Shown here: positions 21,606 through 34,300 of the stretch, piece after piece
How positions within the stretch are numbered: the stretch's first letter is position 1
Layout: each line of letters starts with the position of its first letter
Origin: Oryza sativa Japonica Group
Taxonomy: Eukaryota > Streptophyta > Magnoliopsida > Poales > Poaceae
Assembly (NCBI RefSeq): GCF_034140825.1
Contig: NC_089041.1
Span: 692,001 to 756,000, forward strand
Reading direction: 5' to 3'
Length of the DNA stretch: 64,000 bases
The notes under the pieces: model-generated
What the model saw: only the letters and a program-made list of their open reading frames with translations
The model's database searches: none
Told to the model about the DNA's origin: nothing
Position numbers and translations under genes: made by a program

Positions 21606-23595
21606 ATGTCGGATTCGGAGGAGCATCACTTCGAGTCCAAGGCCGACGCCGGCGCCTCCAAGACCTACCCACAGCAGGCCGGCACCATCCGGAAGAACGG
21701 ATATATTGTCATTAAGAACCGCCCCTGCAAGGTTATACACCTCTGAATCTTGTTATTGGGATAAGACTTTTCAGGACTTGCATCTAACTGTACTGTAGTG
21801 TATGGCGACTTACATTTGTGTATGGCGACTTACATTTACTGTATTGTATTGTATTGTATGGTTGTGTTGAGTGTATGGCGACTTACATCTAACTGTATTG
21901 TATGGTTGCGTTGGGTTAATGGAATTTGTCATGGTTTATGTCTGCCGTTAGCAATTAATAATTGTAGATTTGGATGTGTTAAAGGTATTAGATCCACTAC
22001 TCATAGCAAATGGACTCTCTGTTGTAGATGTGGATAGAACAATAGATGTACAATAATCTTTTCTTTTTTTTTATGAGACCCCATTTGCTCACATATTTCT
22101 CCTATGCCCATAAAAGTTGTCGTTGGTTGGTGATGTATGCCGTTCTTTAGCTGATGAAAAACCATCTGAATGGTCTCCTGTCTCGCGATATGCTGCACAA
22201 TTAACTTAAGAATTGTTTTCAATAAATCTTTCTGAGGCATAGTCCTGCATATTTTTTTTATTGAAAATGCAATGCAGAGATAACTCTGTATGTTTGGAAA
22301 GAATTCTATTTTTCCTTAGGCTTTTTAATCGTAAAAATTATCATATCTATGGTTCTTGTTATAAGTTAATGATTCACTGATACATTAGTGTTGCTAAGTT
22401 TGAGCTATGCCCATGTAGTAGTGCCAGGTTATATACCAGCCAAGTGATCTCTTTCACTTTATAACCTCTGCCTTTACTCTGTCTTTTAGACGTTTTATGC
22501 AGTTTTGTCGATGTACTGATTTATTCTTGTTATGTACCAGAATTTGAATACGCTGGTATGGTTTTGCTTGTAATTTTCTGACTTGATTGATTACGTGTTG
22601 CCTACTGAGTTAAGGTTTATTTAATTTCGAATTGGACAGATGATGGCAAGAATGATATTTTCCCTTATTTGTACATCTTATGGACAAATAAACTGTCACT
22701 TTTTGACCCATCATTTTTTGACCCATCATTCCCTGCGCTTTTCTGCCATAAGAGAGCCATTCGTAGTATAACATGTATTATGGTGATAAGTTTGGTTTAA
22801 TCTATATTATATATAGGTGGTTGAGGTCTCTACTTCCAAGACTGGGAAGCATGGTCACGCCAAATGCCACTTTGTTGGTATTGACATTTTCAATGGAAAG
22901 AAGCTTGAAGATATTGTCCCCTCATCCCACAACTGTGACGTAACATACATACAGATCATGCTCTACAGATCATCCCCTAATCCCACAACTGCTTGCTTTA
23001 ACTATTTTGTTATCCATGTATCATGCAGGTTCCTCATGTTGATCGTACTGATTACCAGCTGATTGACATTTCGGAAGATGGATTTGTATGTTTGCTTTCA
23101 ACCTTTCCCTTGCTTTATTTGTTTTTATGAAAAGCCTGTACAGTTTCTAACATGGTAATAAATTAAATGAATTTTACAGGTGAGCCTTTTGACTGAGAGC
23201 GGCAACACTAAGGATGACTTGAGGCTTCCCACTGATGATACTCTGACTAACCAGGTCAATGATTTAGCTAAAACTCTTTATCATCAATGTGTGTTATCTC
23301 TTCAACTACCATACTCTGACTAACCAGGTCAATGATTTAGCTAAAACTCTTTATCATCAATGTGTGTTATCTCTTCAACTTCCATTATATCTTAGTCGCT
23401 TTCATGTCTGAATCTCAGATCAAGAACAATGTGTGTTATCTCTTCAACTTCCATTATATCTTAGTCGCTTTCATGTCTGAATCTCAGATCAAGAACGGGT
23501 TTGGTGAAGAAGGCAAGGATATGATCTTGACTGTGATGTCCGCCATGGGTGAAGAACAGATCTGTGCCGTCAAGGAGATTGGGGCCAAAAACTAA
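21606..23595 (+). CDS. eIF5A: Translation initiation factor 5A (eIF5A)
   Basis: Five exons are all joined in phase 0: 21,606-21,731, 22,817-22,939, 23,029-23,085, 23,180-23,254 and 23,488-23,595. They give 162 residues, close to the usual 159-161. The protein begins [20 protein letters not shown]. It has the hypusination loop [11 protein letters not shown] at the start of exon 2, whose Lys in TGKHG is the one converted to hypusine. It ends [14 protein letters not shown]. eIF5A binds the ribosomal E site and helps elongation through proline-rich stretches, and termination. Intron 1 is long (about 1.1 kb) with a GTATGGCGACTTACAT repeat. Intron 4 is odd: two tandem duplications have copied both its 5' and 3' splice sites. 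Use of the first acceptor at 23,418 would add 23 in-frame residues. Confidence 0.95.
21795..21905 (+). repeat. Short tandem repeat in eIF5A intron 1
   Basis: GTATGGCGACTTACAT occurs three times, at about 21,799, 21,820 and 21,871. It is mixed with a TGTATTG run near 21,840-21,860. It lies wholly inside intron 1. Confidence 0.7.
23240..23496 (+). repeat. Two overlapping tandem duplications across eIF5A intron 4
   Basis: The first duplication has a 73-base period. The exon 4 end plus donor (CTGACTAACCAGGTCAATG) recurs, with donors at 23,255 and 23,328. The second has a 69-base period. The intron end plus exon 5 start (GAATCTCAGATCAAGAAC) recurs, with acceptors ending at 23,418 and 23,487. Removing 73 + 69 from the 233-base intron leaves 91 bases, a normal small plant intron and the likely ancestral length. 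Confidence 0.9.
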
Positions 23596-23599
23596 GCGG

Positions 23600-24290
23600 C
23601 TTTGCTCGATTGCCTGCCTGCCTACGATACTTTGCTATCTTAGTGTTGAGAGCTGAGACACATAAATAGAAGTTTTTTTTATGCTACCTGTGGATGAAAT
23701 GACGATCAAAACCTTCATCGATTTTATGTTACACTGGATGGTCATGAGATACTTGTTAATGCTTTTCATTATCAGTTTCAAGTATCCTTTGAATCGAGTG
23801 GCAGCTGTAATTCGTATAGTAAAAGTGGGAAATCCATTCTGCTATGAGATGTGCCATGGGAGCAGCCGTCCAAGCTCAATTCATCAAATTTTATGTTACA
23901 CTGAAGATTAAACTGCAGCAGGTGGGGCAGCCCAAGCTCCTAAGGAAACATTCTTGCTATCATATTCTGGTTTTCTTCTCATAGAGAATTCTAGCTTTGA
24001 TCTACCATCAGCAAGTGTGTATTAAGAAGAGTACATAGAGATAAAAAGAAAGGCAACAACATAGATGTGAAATAAGAACATGAGGAGAGTACATAACAGG
24101 GGAAAACAATATACCATCCTGAAAATACTATGCATCTATACAATCCTACGGTGAACAACTAGCCACTAAATAAAAGGTGTTGACAGCAAAAAAAAAAAAA
24201 AAACCATAATCCAGATGCTAAAATTACTCCAGCTGCGTTCATCACTGTTAAAGAGCCACTGATTTTGATTCTAAAACAAAGTTAATTACG
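23600..24290. other. eIF5A 3' UTR and intergenic DNA
   Basis: The first about 250 bases are a typical 3' UTR (CGGCTTTGCTCGATTGCC onward). The rest is AT-rich with an A-run at 24,188. No gene was seen. Confidence 0.4.
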
Positions 24291-24875
24291 CCTGCTTGAA
24301 AGCGTGTGCGTTGGATATGACTTCTTAAGAGAGAATTTCCTGCACATAATTTCATGCAACATTACGCCTGTTTGAAAGCGTGTGAGTTGGATATGACTTC
24401 TTAAGAGAGAATTTCCTGCACATAATTTCAAGGTTTAATCCGATGAATGATTAGGTAGAAAAAGAAAGCAACATTAGTAAACTCCTGTACCCTGTCTTCT
24501 CCATCAAAGGTGACGACCCTGAACGGGTTCCATCCTGAATTACTGATTTCAGCTTTCCCGTTTGATCAGAGAAGTGCAGAAACAACGTCATCTTCTTCAG
24601 ATAGTGTTTGGTTGCAGGCATTGGCGAATGCTTTGGGATCAAGCTCTCCCATCCTCTTGATGCCAATGCTGGCTCGATCACTTGTTAACTAACTCCTTCA
24701 AAAGCCTGCACTTACAATAGATATTGATGTTGATCATCAGACAAAGAAATCAAGAAAGGAAATTCGATGAATTGAGTTACATGTACGAGTTGTTTCCGGA
24801 CGGCCTGCAACTTGTAATTGCTTGTTCGTTCATTGATGAGCAATTGAGCAGAGCTTGGTTTGAGCGACTCCATTG
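24290..24875 (-). pseudogene. Decayed XH-domain (IDN2/FDM-like) gene copy
   Basis: On the minus strand, about 24,875-24,776 matches the end of exon a of the gene at 37-38 kb (MESLKP..., LQAVRKQLVHV). About 24,710-24,480 matches its XH exon b ([20 protein letters not shown] in pieces), but with frame changes and an early stop just after the acceptor. Two tandem copies (about 70 bases) of a block resembling the start of exon c (AGGAAATTCTCTCTTAAG on the minus strand) follow at 24,318-24,425. Nothing here can encode a full XH domain. Confidence 0.7.
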
Positions 24876-25349
24876 CTCACACATCAAGTGATTGATACTC
24901 CTTAGATAGCAAAGCTCAAGATAATTGACTTTCTTTTCCTCCGGACGCGTAAAAGTAGCACATCAATATATTAGGATAATTGACTTTCTTCATGCTTAAC
25001 TAAATCTATTTCTTCACGATTGTGTGAGTTCGCAAGATATGTATTTTTTTCTTCATGGTCCTGTATCGAGTCTATGTTTTATGTCTATCAAACATATGTG
25101 ACCAAGTAGATTTATAGTTGTAAATCTATTTTAGAACGGAGCTAGTACTCGAGGAGTATAGGCAGAGTCCTCATCAGTTGTTAGATGGTGATCGATCTCC
25201 CCATGAAAAAAAAAAACTACAACTAATTAGACTCCAAACCCGTGTACTCCATGCTGATGGGAGTATAACTTAATAATAATAATAATAATTACGAATTTTC
25301 AAAATATCAAATCATGAAAATATCTCATAATAATGTTTTTCCTTAAGTA

Positions 25350-28300
25350 TCAAACGATACTGTAAGCAACAAATTGCAGCACACACACACGTCCATGGGA
25401 GCTCAACGCTTCCTCGTGTGTCCTCCACTGCTTAACGACGAACTGGATGGCTTCCTCCAATGTCGCCTTGCGCTTCTCCTTGTAGTTCCACAGCTCCGGG
25501 ACCGGGCATCGTTCACTGGGATTGTACTCCTTCATCTCACGCAGTGCCGTTGCTACCAACCTGTAAACTTCTTCACCGTGTTCTTCTTTCAACTCCCTGA
25601 GCTTGCCATCATCCCCACAGAGAATTTCCTACATTGGAGGATGCAGATCACATACACAACCGTTAATCCTAATCTACACAATGAAATTGGTACTGTATGT
25701 GCTGGTTCGTTAAAAAAAAGAAGGTAATTTTACCATCCTTGAAAAGATACTTAGAGGTACCACACTTTATAGACTAAAATTTGATACCTCCAGGTAAGGT
25801 TGGAAATTTCGGTCATTTTGGACCCCTCCAATACGATATTATTTCAGCCGAAATTTTTCAATTTTTTTATTTTTTTTCATGAATTTTGGTAATATTTGTT
25901 CAAATTCAACTAAATTTTGTTCAAAATTTCGGACCCAAATCGGCTAAACCAAAAAGTTTAACCTTGCCTCCAGGTACTAAGTACCTCGAGTTACAAAAAA
26001 AAATTAATATAAAATTTAAGTATTTTGAGATACTTTTATAAGGACCATAAAATTTCTCTTGAAAAAAAACATACACAATCGTTGGTACTATGAGCTTGCT
26101 GCCATTCTCAGAGAGAATTTCCTACATTGAAGGATGCAGATCACATACACAACTATTGGTACTACATTTTCATCATCCATTTGTCATCAAGATATGGCAT
26201 GAATCAAACTGATTGATCATCGTCTATATGAATACTGACTCCTGTTTGCTGCGCTCACAGCGTTTCGGGGGTGGCGTGCTCGCTTCCGGCGCTATCCACG
26301 TCGACGCGGAGCGTTAGAGCGGCTGGTTTTGCTGCGTCTCTGTTCGCCTCTTTCTAGCCGTTGGATCGTGGATGGACGGCGCCTATTTGATGTGGCGTTT
26401 GGCCCTTCCTTTTAACCATGTTGATGGGCTTGCAAACAGGAGATCGACACGTTAGTCTACGCACCTATGCGTGCCTATGCGTGTGTTCGTTTCTTTCTGG
26501 CCGTTGGATCGCGGATGGGCCGTGCTTATTTGATGTGGCGTTTGGGCCTTGGTTTAACCGTGTTGAGGCGTTTGCGAACAGGAGATCGACACGTTGGTCT
26601 ACGTGCCTATGCGTGTGTTCATGCGTGGACATCTCCTATGGTCCATAACTCTATGCCAATGTGGCTCTAACTGAATGGGTCCAGTGCACTCGGTGCTGGC
26701 TGTTTTGGCCAATCGGTGTTGTGTGTCAGGGCGGACATGCATGCGAGGTTGGAGCAGTGGAGTGTCAGGGCAGACATGCATGCGAGGTTGGAGCAGTGGA
26801 CCAGTAGAGATGGCTTTTGTGAGCATGGTGCACATGATCTGTGTCAATGGCAGGCGGGCCCTCACCACAGTTCTTTGTGGGCCGCCATCGTGCGCTCTTC
26901 CTGCCGTAATGGTAGTGGAGATACGGGATCCTAGGGTAAAACTTGTGTATGGGATGTGTCCATGGACCAGTGTGCTTGCTACGGGCACTGGGATGTGGGG
27001 CTTGGCCAATGTGTCTGTGGTGCGCCGGGAGTTTTCTCGAGCCGCGTGTGCTCCTGCTATGTACGACGGAACGTGGCACGGTCAGTGTGTGGTTTGTTGC
27101 GTGCACTCGGGTGCACTCGGTTCACGGATATTGGCTCGCTGCTGGGTGGGCCATACAGCTGGTTGGATAGCGCTTGTGGTGTGGGCAGGGTTTACACAGA
27201 TACGGGTCGAGGTACAGGCTGAACTGTTCATGTTTCACGCCGGTGAAAGAGGAACACTTTCCCTATGCTTGCTGCAAGGTTTTCTGCTCCCTCGCCTTCT
27301 GCTCCTCGGCATTCGCTGTTCCTCTTCTCCTTCGGTGTGTTCGTCGATGTGCTTTGCTGAGCGATAATGGCGAACGCGAGGTTTGTACGGATGAATTACT
27401 TACCGATGGTTTGCTTGGGTGTTGCCATAGATCCTGAGCGAATTGCATGTATTTTGTAGGTGATTTGAGAAGGGCTTTGCTGCTGTGATTGGTTGTTCTT
27501 GGTTTACTTCACCCTGTTGCTTCGGTGGACTTTCTGGTGATCTAATCTAGTATAATAGATCTGGCAAAAGAGAGGTATTTGCTGTCGCTAGCATTTTGCA
27601 GGAACTTATTTTCCTTTTTTGGGGTTGCCTCTTGCAGTTCATCTAGCTGTTTGGTCTTGCTGGTGGTGGTGGGTGAGTGTTGGGTGCGCAGGCTCTGGGG
27701 TAAGAAAAGTTTCTCTTTGCATTTTATCTGTTTGGTCATTTTCTTTGCATGTGGTTTGGTTTTCTTGTGTTGGCTGTTGTTGTGTGTGTGCTGTCGTTTT
27801 CTTACGTGGAGTCACGTGACTGGGCCGTGCCACTTTTTTTTATTTTGGCTTGGTATGCACTTTGTTTGGTGGCTGTATACTACTACACTGTATTATATTA
27901 TCCTGAGTATTTATTCATATAGATACCCTACGGTAGTGTGTCTGTCCATCGTTGGACACATAAGAGCAGAGTGGTAGGTCGAGTGTCTTCTTTCCTTGAA
28001 TGCTTGGCTCTGGCCTTTCCCCTTATTAAAATCTTCTAGCCGTTGAACTTGGGATGTGCTTTTCTGTAGTCTCTTCTCTGGACAAACTGTTCTCCTCCAC
28101 TTGCCTATCTTATCCTCTCTTATTTTTTTTCCTTCTCCCATTGGCAGTGGTGTAGCCGCGATGTTCGCCGTGGGAGTATCTCATGTCTCGCTGCTGAATG
28201 CCGCTGCTCAGCATTGCATGATACCTAGCATTGCGTACCTGTGGGAGTTTAGCTCCGATGGTACGTTGTTGGCTGGTATTGAAGTCAGTCTCCCGTCGAT

Positions 28301-31300
28301 TGGTTGTGCCAGTCATCTGGACACTATGTTCTTTTGGGAGACGGCCTTAGCTCCACTTCAGAGCGCACATGAAATGGTTGCTGCAAGAGCACTGAGGTGT
28401 CTCCAACATCGTTATGGTTTTGTAGTGCATGACTACAATTTTAACTCTATGCTAGCTTACAGACGGCTGGCACGTGATGCTGTGCAGGCTGCATTGTCTG
28501 CTTCTGGTTGTGTGGCACATTTCAGATCTTCTTATGGTGCATTTGTTCCTTGGTGTGATGATGTTCTTAGGACATGTAGCTCACTGTATTTTAGTTTTTT
28601 CGTAGAAGACATGGAACAAATGGGTTCTTTTGAAATATAGGTGTTTAGAAGTTCCTATCTGGTTTTAGACTGTGTTTGTATTGCTCTTGGCTATTCGGAA
28701 TTGGCAGTTTGTATTGTCAGCTTTTCATGTATTGTCAGTAAAATGATGTTTGTGTTGCTGATCTGTGCTGATTGTATAGGCATGTTATACTGATGTTGAA
28801 AAGGCCATGCGATAGAGTATCCAGAGCACGTGCGAGCCGTGAAAGGCATAAAGCGCGTGCTTTGACATAGGAAATATGCATGAGGAGCGCCCTGGCTTTG
28901 CCAGGTGGGACCAAAAGAGCTCGCTCTCTTATGGATTTTAGCCCTGCATTGGCAGCTTCTAATAGACAACGACGCCGTCTGCTTCGAATAGGAAATTCTT
29001 CCTTTCTTTCGGGTGAGGGATGGCACAAATCGTATATTAATCTATGTCACACTAGGTGCCTTGCTTAAAACTAATATCTGATTCACTGCAGCTAATGTTG
29101 AGCTTGATAGAGGTAGTTCTTCACGCTCTCACAAGGATCATGTTGAGGCTTTAAAGGGTTTGTGTTTATTTAGATCCCCTATAATTGCGACGGCTGGTTT
29201 AGCAATGTTATGTTAGAAGTTTATTGATTGATGATCTTGCAGCATCGTACCCGGGGAGGTCGTACTATGGTGCACCGACGTACGAGTGTTTGTACTGTGG
29301 TGCTGTGTTTTGGTTCTAGGAGAGGGTTAAAAGTCTTTCTGCTATTTCAAAACGAAAAATAGTTTACAATTTGTGCTGCAAAAGTGGTAAAATAGAGTTG
29401 CCGAAACTACGTGAACCTCCAGAACCTCTTAAACCATTGTTGAAATTTAATGGAGATGCACGTTCAAAGAGATTTCTTAGGCAGGTGCGATCTTACAACT
29501 CTATGTTTGCTTTCACCTCTATGGGTGCAACTGTCGATAGAACGATAAACAATGGAAGTGCACCTTATGTTTTTAAAATTAATGGTGTTGTTCATCACAA
29601 AATAGGTAGCCTGCTACCAGCGCAAGGGAGAAGGCCTCAATTTGCACAGCTCTACATCTACGATCCAGAAAATGAGATACAAAATCGAATAAATATATTT
29701 GAAAATGATGGCAGCAATAGTGACAAGGCTGATCCTGCTATAGTTGATGCTCTGTGCACTATGTTAGATTCGCATAACACTCTTGTGCAGAAATTTCGTT
29801 ATGCTAGAGAATGCTTGAACGAGCATGGGAATCAGCATTTGACGTTACGGCTGATGGGGTGCAATGCAAAATCTGATGTGCAATATAATTTACCAACTAG
29901 CGGTGAACTAGCAGCGATTATAGTGGGCGATTACTCAGTAGCTGAGTATAGTTATGATATACTTGTCCAGGAAAAAGATGATGGTTTGCGACGTGTGTCC
30001 TCTTTGCACCCATGGTATATGGCTTTACAGTATCCGTTACTTTTTCCTTATGGCGAACGAGGATTTCACCTTGGTATTGCATACAATGATTATGATGGAA
30101 TTGGAAGAAAGTATGTTACCATGCTTGAGTTTTTTCGATGTATGATCCACTATAGGCTGAATGAACCTAACCCATTTACTTGCTATGGTCGTCTTAGTGA
30201 TCAGGCTGTTGTTGATGCATACTCAAGTATTGAGAGCAGTAGATTAAAATTTATAGCTGATAATCAGGCTGATATAAGATCTGAATGTGTGCAAGGTATA
30301 GTTGATGCTATTGATCGAGGCATAACAAGCGGTGATTCTGTAGGCAAACGAGTTATCCTTCCTGCTAGCTTTACTGGTGGTAGGAGGTATATGGTTATGA
30401 ATTATCAAGATGCAATGGCAATATGTCGTGTTTATGGATCACCTGATTTATTTGTCACGTTTACATGCAATTCAAAGTGCCAAGAAATAGCTGAATCAAT
30501 ACGATTTGAGGATGGCCAGCAACCATCTGATAGAGTTGACATGATTGTTAGGGTCTTTAATATGAAGGTGCATGATTTTATTACTGACATCAGGGAAGGT
30601 AGAACATTTGGGTCTGTGCTTGCAGGTAAGAAGTTGTCTACTGTGGTTTGCTAGGTTATAGGCTATGATGGTGTTGTCCTGACTTTTTTTTCTCTGTTTT
30701 AGTTCTCTACACTGTTGAGTTCCAAAAACGTGGCTTACCACACATACACTGTTTGGTATGGCTTGCTGCTAGCAGTGCTCAGGTATCAGCATCTATCATA
30801 GATGGATTTATCTCAGCTGAGATACCTGACTTTGAAACCGATGAATTATGTTATGAGTTGGTAAGCGAGTTCATGATGCATGGTCCTTGTGGTAATGATA
30901 ACAAAAAACTGTCCTTGCATGAAAGATGGCAAATGTTCAAAACATTACCCTAAAGATTTTTAGGATGAAACATTTGTTGATGAGTGCGGTTTTACGGTTT
31001 ATAGGCGAAGAAACGATGGGCGATATGTCATGAAAAATGGTGTGCGTTTAGACAACAGATCAGTTGTTCCATATAACATCAATTTGCTTAAAACATATCA
31101 GGCACATATAAATGTTGAGTGGTGCAATAAATCTAACATGATTAAGTATCTTTTTAAATATGTAATGAAAGGTCATGATCGATCAAAAATTTATTTTGAG
31201 ACCACTGCTCAAACAGGAAATATTTCACCTAACCATGACTTGGCCCCTCCAGATGAGATTCTAGAGTACATGGATGCTAGATTTCTTTCCACTTGTGAGG

Positions 31301-34300
31301 CACTGCACAGAATATATGAGTTTGACATACATTACAGAGTTCCACCTGTAGAAAGGTTAGCTGTCCATTTGCCTGGTATGAATTATGTTCGATATGAGAA
31401 AGGATCAGATCTGAGAGCGTTGATTAATAGCCCTGCTGCTAAACGTACAATGTTAACAGAATGGTTTGAAGCAAATGCAAAGTATGAGGAAGCACGCACC
31501 TTGACATATTGTGATTTTCCAAAACAATGGACATGGGATTCGTCGTCTAGATGTTGGCGCCCGAGAACACCGGCTCCTAAGATAGGAAGGATGTATTATG
31601 TACATCCGACGGTTGGTGAACTATACTACTTGCGAATGTTATTGATGATTGTCAAAGGTGCCCAGAGCTATCCTGATATACGAACATACAATGGTGTTAT
31701 ATATGAAACATATAGAGAAGCCTGTGAGGCGCGAGGCATCCTTGAGGGGGATAACGAGTGGCACCTTCTTTTTGATGAGGCAATCCAAAGTGCATCTTCG
31801 TATCAGCTTAGGCAATTGTTTGTTACTGTTGTGCTTTATTGCTCTGTTGGTGATGTGCGTGCTTTATTTGATAAATATTGGTTGTATATGATAGACGACA
31901 TACACCGTAGGCTAAAAAAGGCTCTTGATAATCCGCACTGTATTGTTTCGCATGAACATTTGCTTACTTTATTGTTACATGAGCTTACTAATGTTTTTGG
32001 AAAAAGTGGTGGCAACATAAAAGACTACAACCTACCCCAGCCAACTTTTTCTCTACAAGTTGCTTTTGGTAATAGGTTGATTGAAGAAGAACTTGCAACT
32101 GATCCATTAATGATGTCTATGCATGCAGATTCTTTGATTGCGCAACTTAATGCTGACCAAAAAACAATCTTTGACAGAATTGTAGGGTCTGTTGTAGCTA
32201 ACCAGCCAGGATTTTTCTTTGTGTGTGGTCATGGTGGTATTGGGAAAACATTTATGTGGAATGCTATAATTGCAAAAATAAGATCTTCAAACAAAATTGT
32301 TCTTGCTGTGGCCTCCTCAGGTGTTGCTTCTCTGCTTTTACCTAAAGGAAGAACTGCTCACTCGCGTTTTAAAATACCCATAGATATAAATGAGACAAGC
32401 CTTTGCAATGTAAAAAGAGGAACAATGCTTGCTGAGTTGCTTGAAAATACTTCACTTATTATTTGGGATGAAGCTCCGATGACACATAGACGTTGCTTTG
32501 AGGCATTAGATCGCACGTTGCGTGATATCCTGTCTGAAATAACCCCTTCAAATGCTATTATTCCTTTTGGTGGTAAAACTGTTGTGCTAGGCGGTGACTT
32601 TAGACAAATTCTACCTGCTGTGCCCGAGGGTTCACGGTCTGCGATTGTTGATGCTTTGATAACAAACTCAAAGCTTTGGAAACATGTTGTTATGCTTAGG
32701 CTGAATGTAAATATGCGGTTGCTTAACCCATCACTTCCAAGTATGCAAAGAGAAGAGCTTAGTGATTTTAGTAAATGGGTCTTGGCTGTTGGTGACGGCT
32801 CTTTACCAGCGACGAAAAGAGATGGTGAGAGCCAGCCTTCATAGATAACAATACCTGATGATTTACTCATCATGACAGATGGCGATAAAATAGCTACTGT
32901 TGTTAGCGAAGTGTACCATGATTTCTTGGCGTGTTACAAAAATCCCGAATATTTGGCCTCGCGTGCAATTGTATGTCCTAGCAATTCAGTTGTCGATGAA
33001 ATTAACAATTATGTTGTGAGTTTAATTCCAGGAGATGAAAAGGAGTATCTTAGCTGTGATACAATCTCAAAATGTTCTGAGCAAATCCCAGATTTTGACC
33101 TTTTATATCCAACTGAACTTCTAAACTCAATTGATACAAATAATTTCCCCACGCATAGACTTGTGCTTAAGGAGGGTGTCACAGTAATGCTTCTTCAGAA
33201 TCTTAATCAGTCAATGTGTCTATGTAACGGGACAAGGTTATTAGTCGTTGGGCTTGGGCAGCGTATCTTGCACTGTGTCATATTAACTGGCTCTAACATT
33301 GGTGAAACTGTGTGCATTCCTAAAATTTCTCTTAGCACTGCAAAATTGAAATGGCCATTTACATTGCAAAGGCGACAATTTCCTATTCGAGTTTGCTATT
33401 CAATGACTATCAATAAAAGTCAAGGTCAGACATTACAGAGAGTTGGTGTGTATCTTAAGAAACCTGTTTTTACTCATGGTCAGTTATATGTTGCCTTCTC
33501 AAGGGCAACTTCTCGATCAGGCTTACGAATATTGATTGAAAATGATGATGGCTCATGCGGATCAGAAACAAAAAACGTAGTTTACCATGAAATTCTGGAT
33601 GCTACGTTAGAAGCGGTAATATGTTGCGTCTTTCTTAACTTCTGCAAATCCCCTTCATTGATATGCTTGACTTTTTAACAGTACACCAACAAATTTTCAG
33701 GCTCATCTGCCGCTGCACTGATATCTAAGTAATCATGTATGCGCATACATTGCGCCTTTTTGGAGTATTTTTTTGGGCATAATAGTAATGGCCATTTTAA
33801 GAGTAGCTTGTTTTTGGTACTTGCAGTTGCCATTGTGGTATTCTTTTGCTCTTATAGTGGTAAGTGTTTTTCTGATTTTGTTAACGTGTTGTCTGTTCTT
33901 TTTTTTTTTTGCATTTGTTTTTGTTACATTCATCTCTTAACTTGCTTTCTAGGTCTTTACCATTACAGTTCTAACATATGTATGGCAGTGCAGATTACCA
34001 TGGGTGATACTTCAATTGATAAGCTTTTTGAAGGGGATGACAACTCCCGTCTTCTTGCCCGGGTATCTAGGCTCTGGGAATTCACTGATTGCAAGGATGC
34101 TACCAAAATTTATCACATCGATCTTGTACTTGTTGATGAGAAGGTAAGATTTGGTAACAGCCCTGCAGACCTATATATTGTCATGGATATAATTATGTAG
34201 ACTTGCTTATTTCCATGCTCTGTACTGTGCAGGGTGGCAGCATTCATGCACAGATATTCCCTCCACTTCTCCAGGTGTTCAAGCCTTTGCTGACAGAAGG

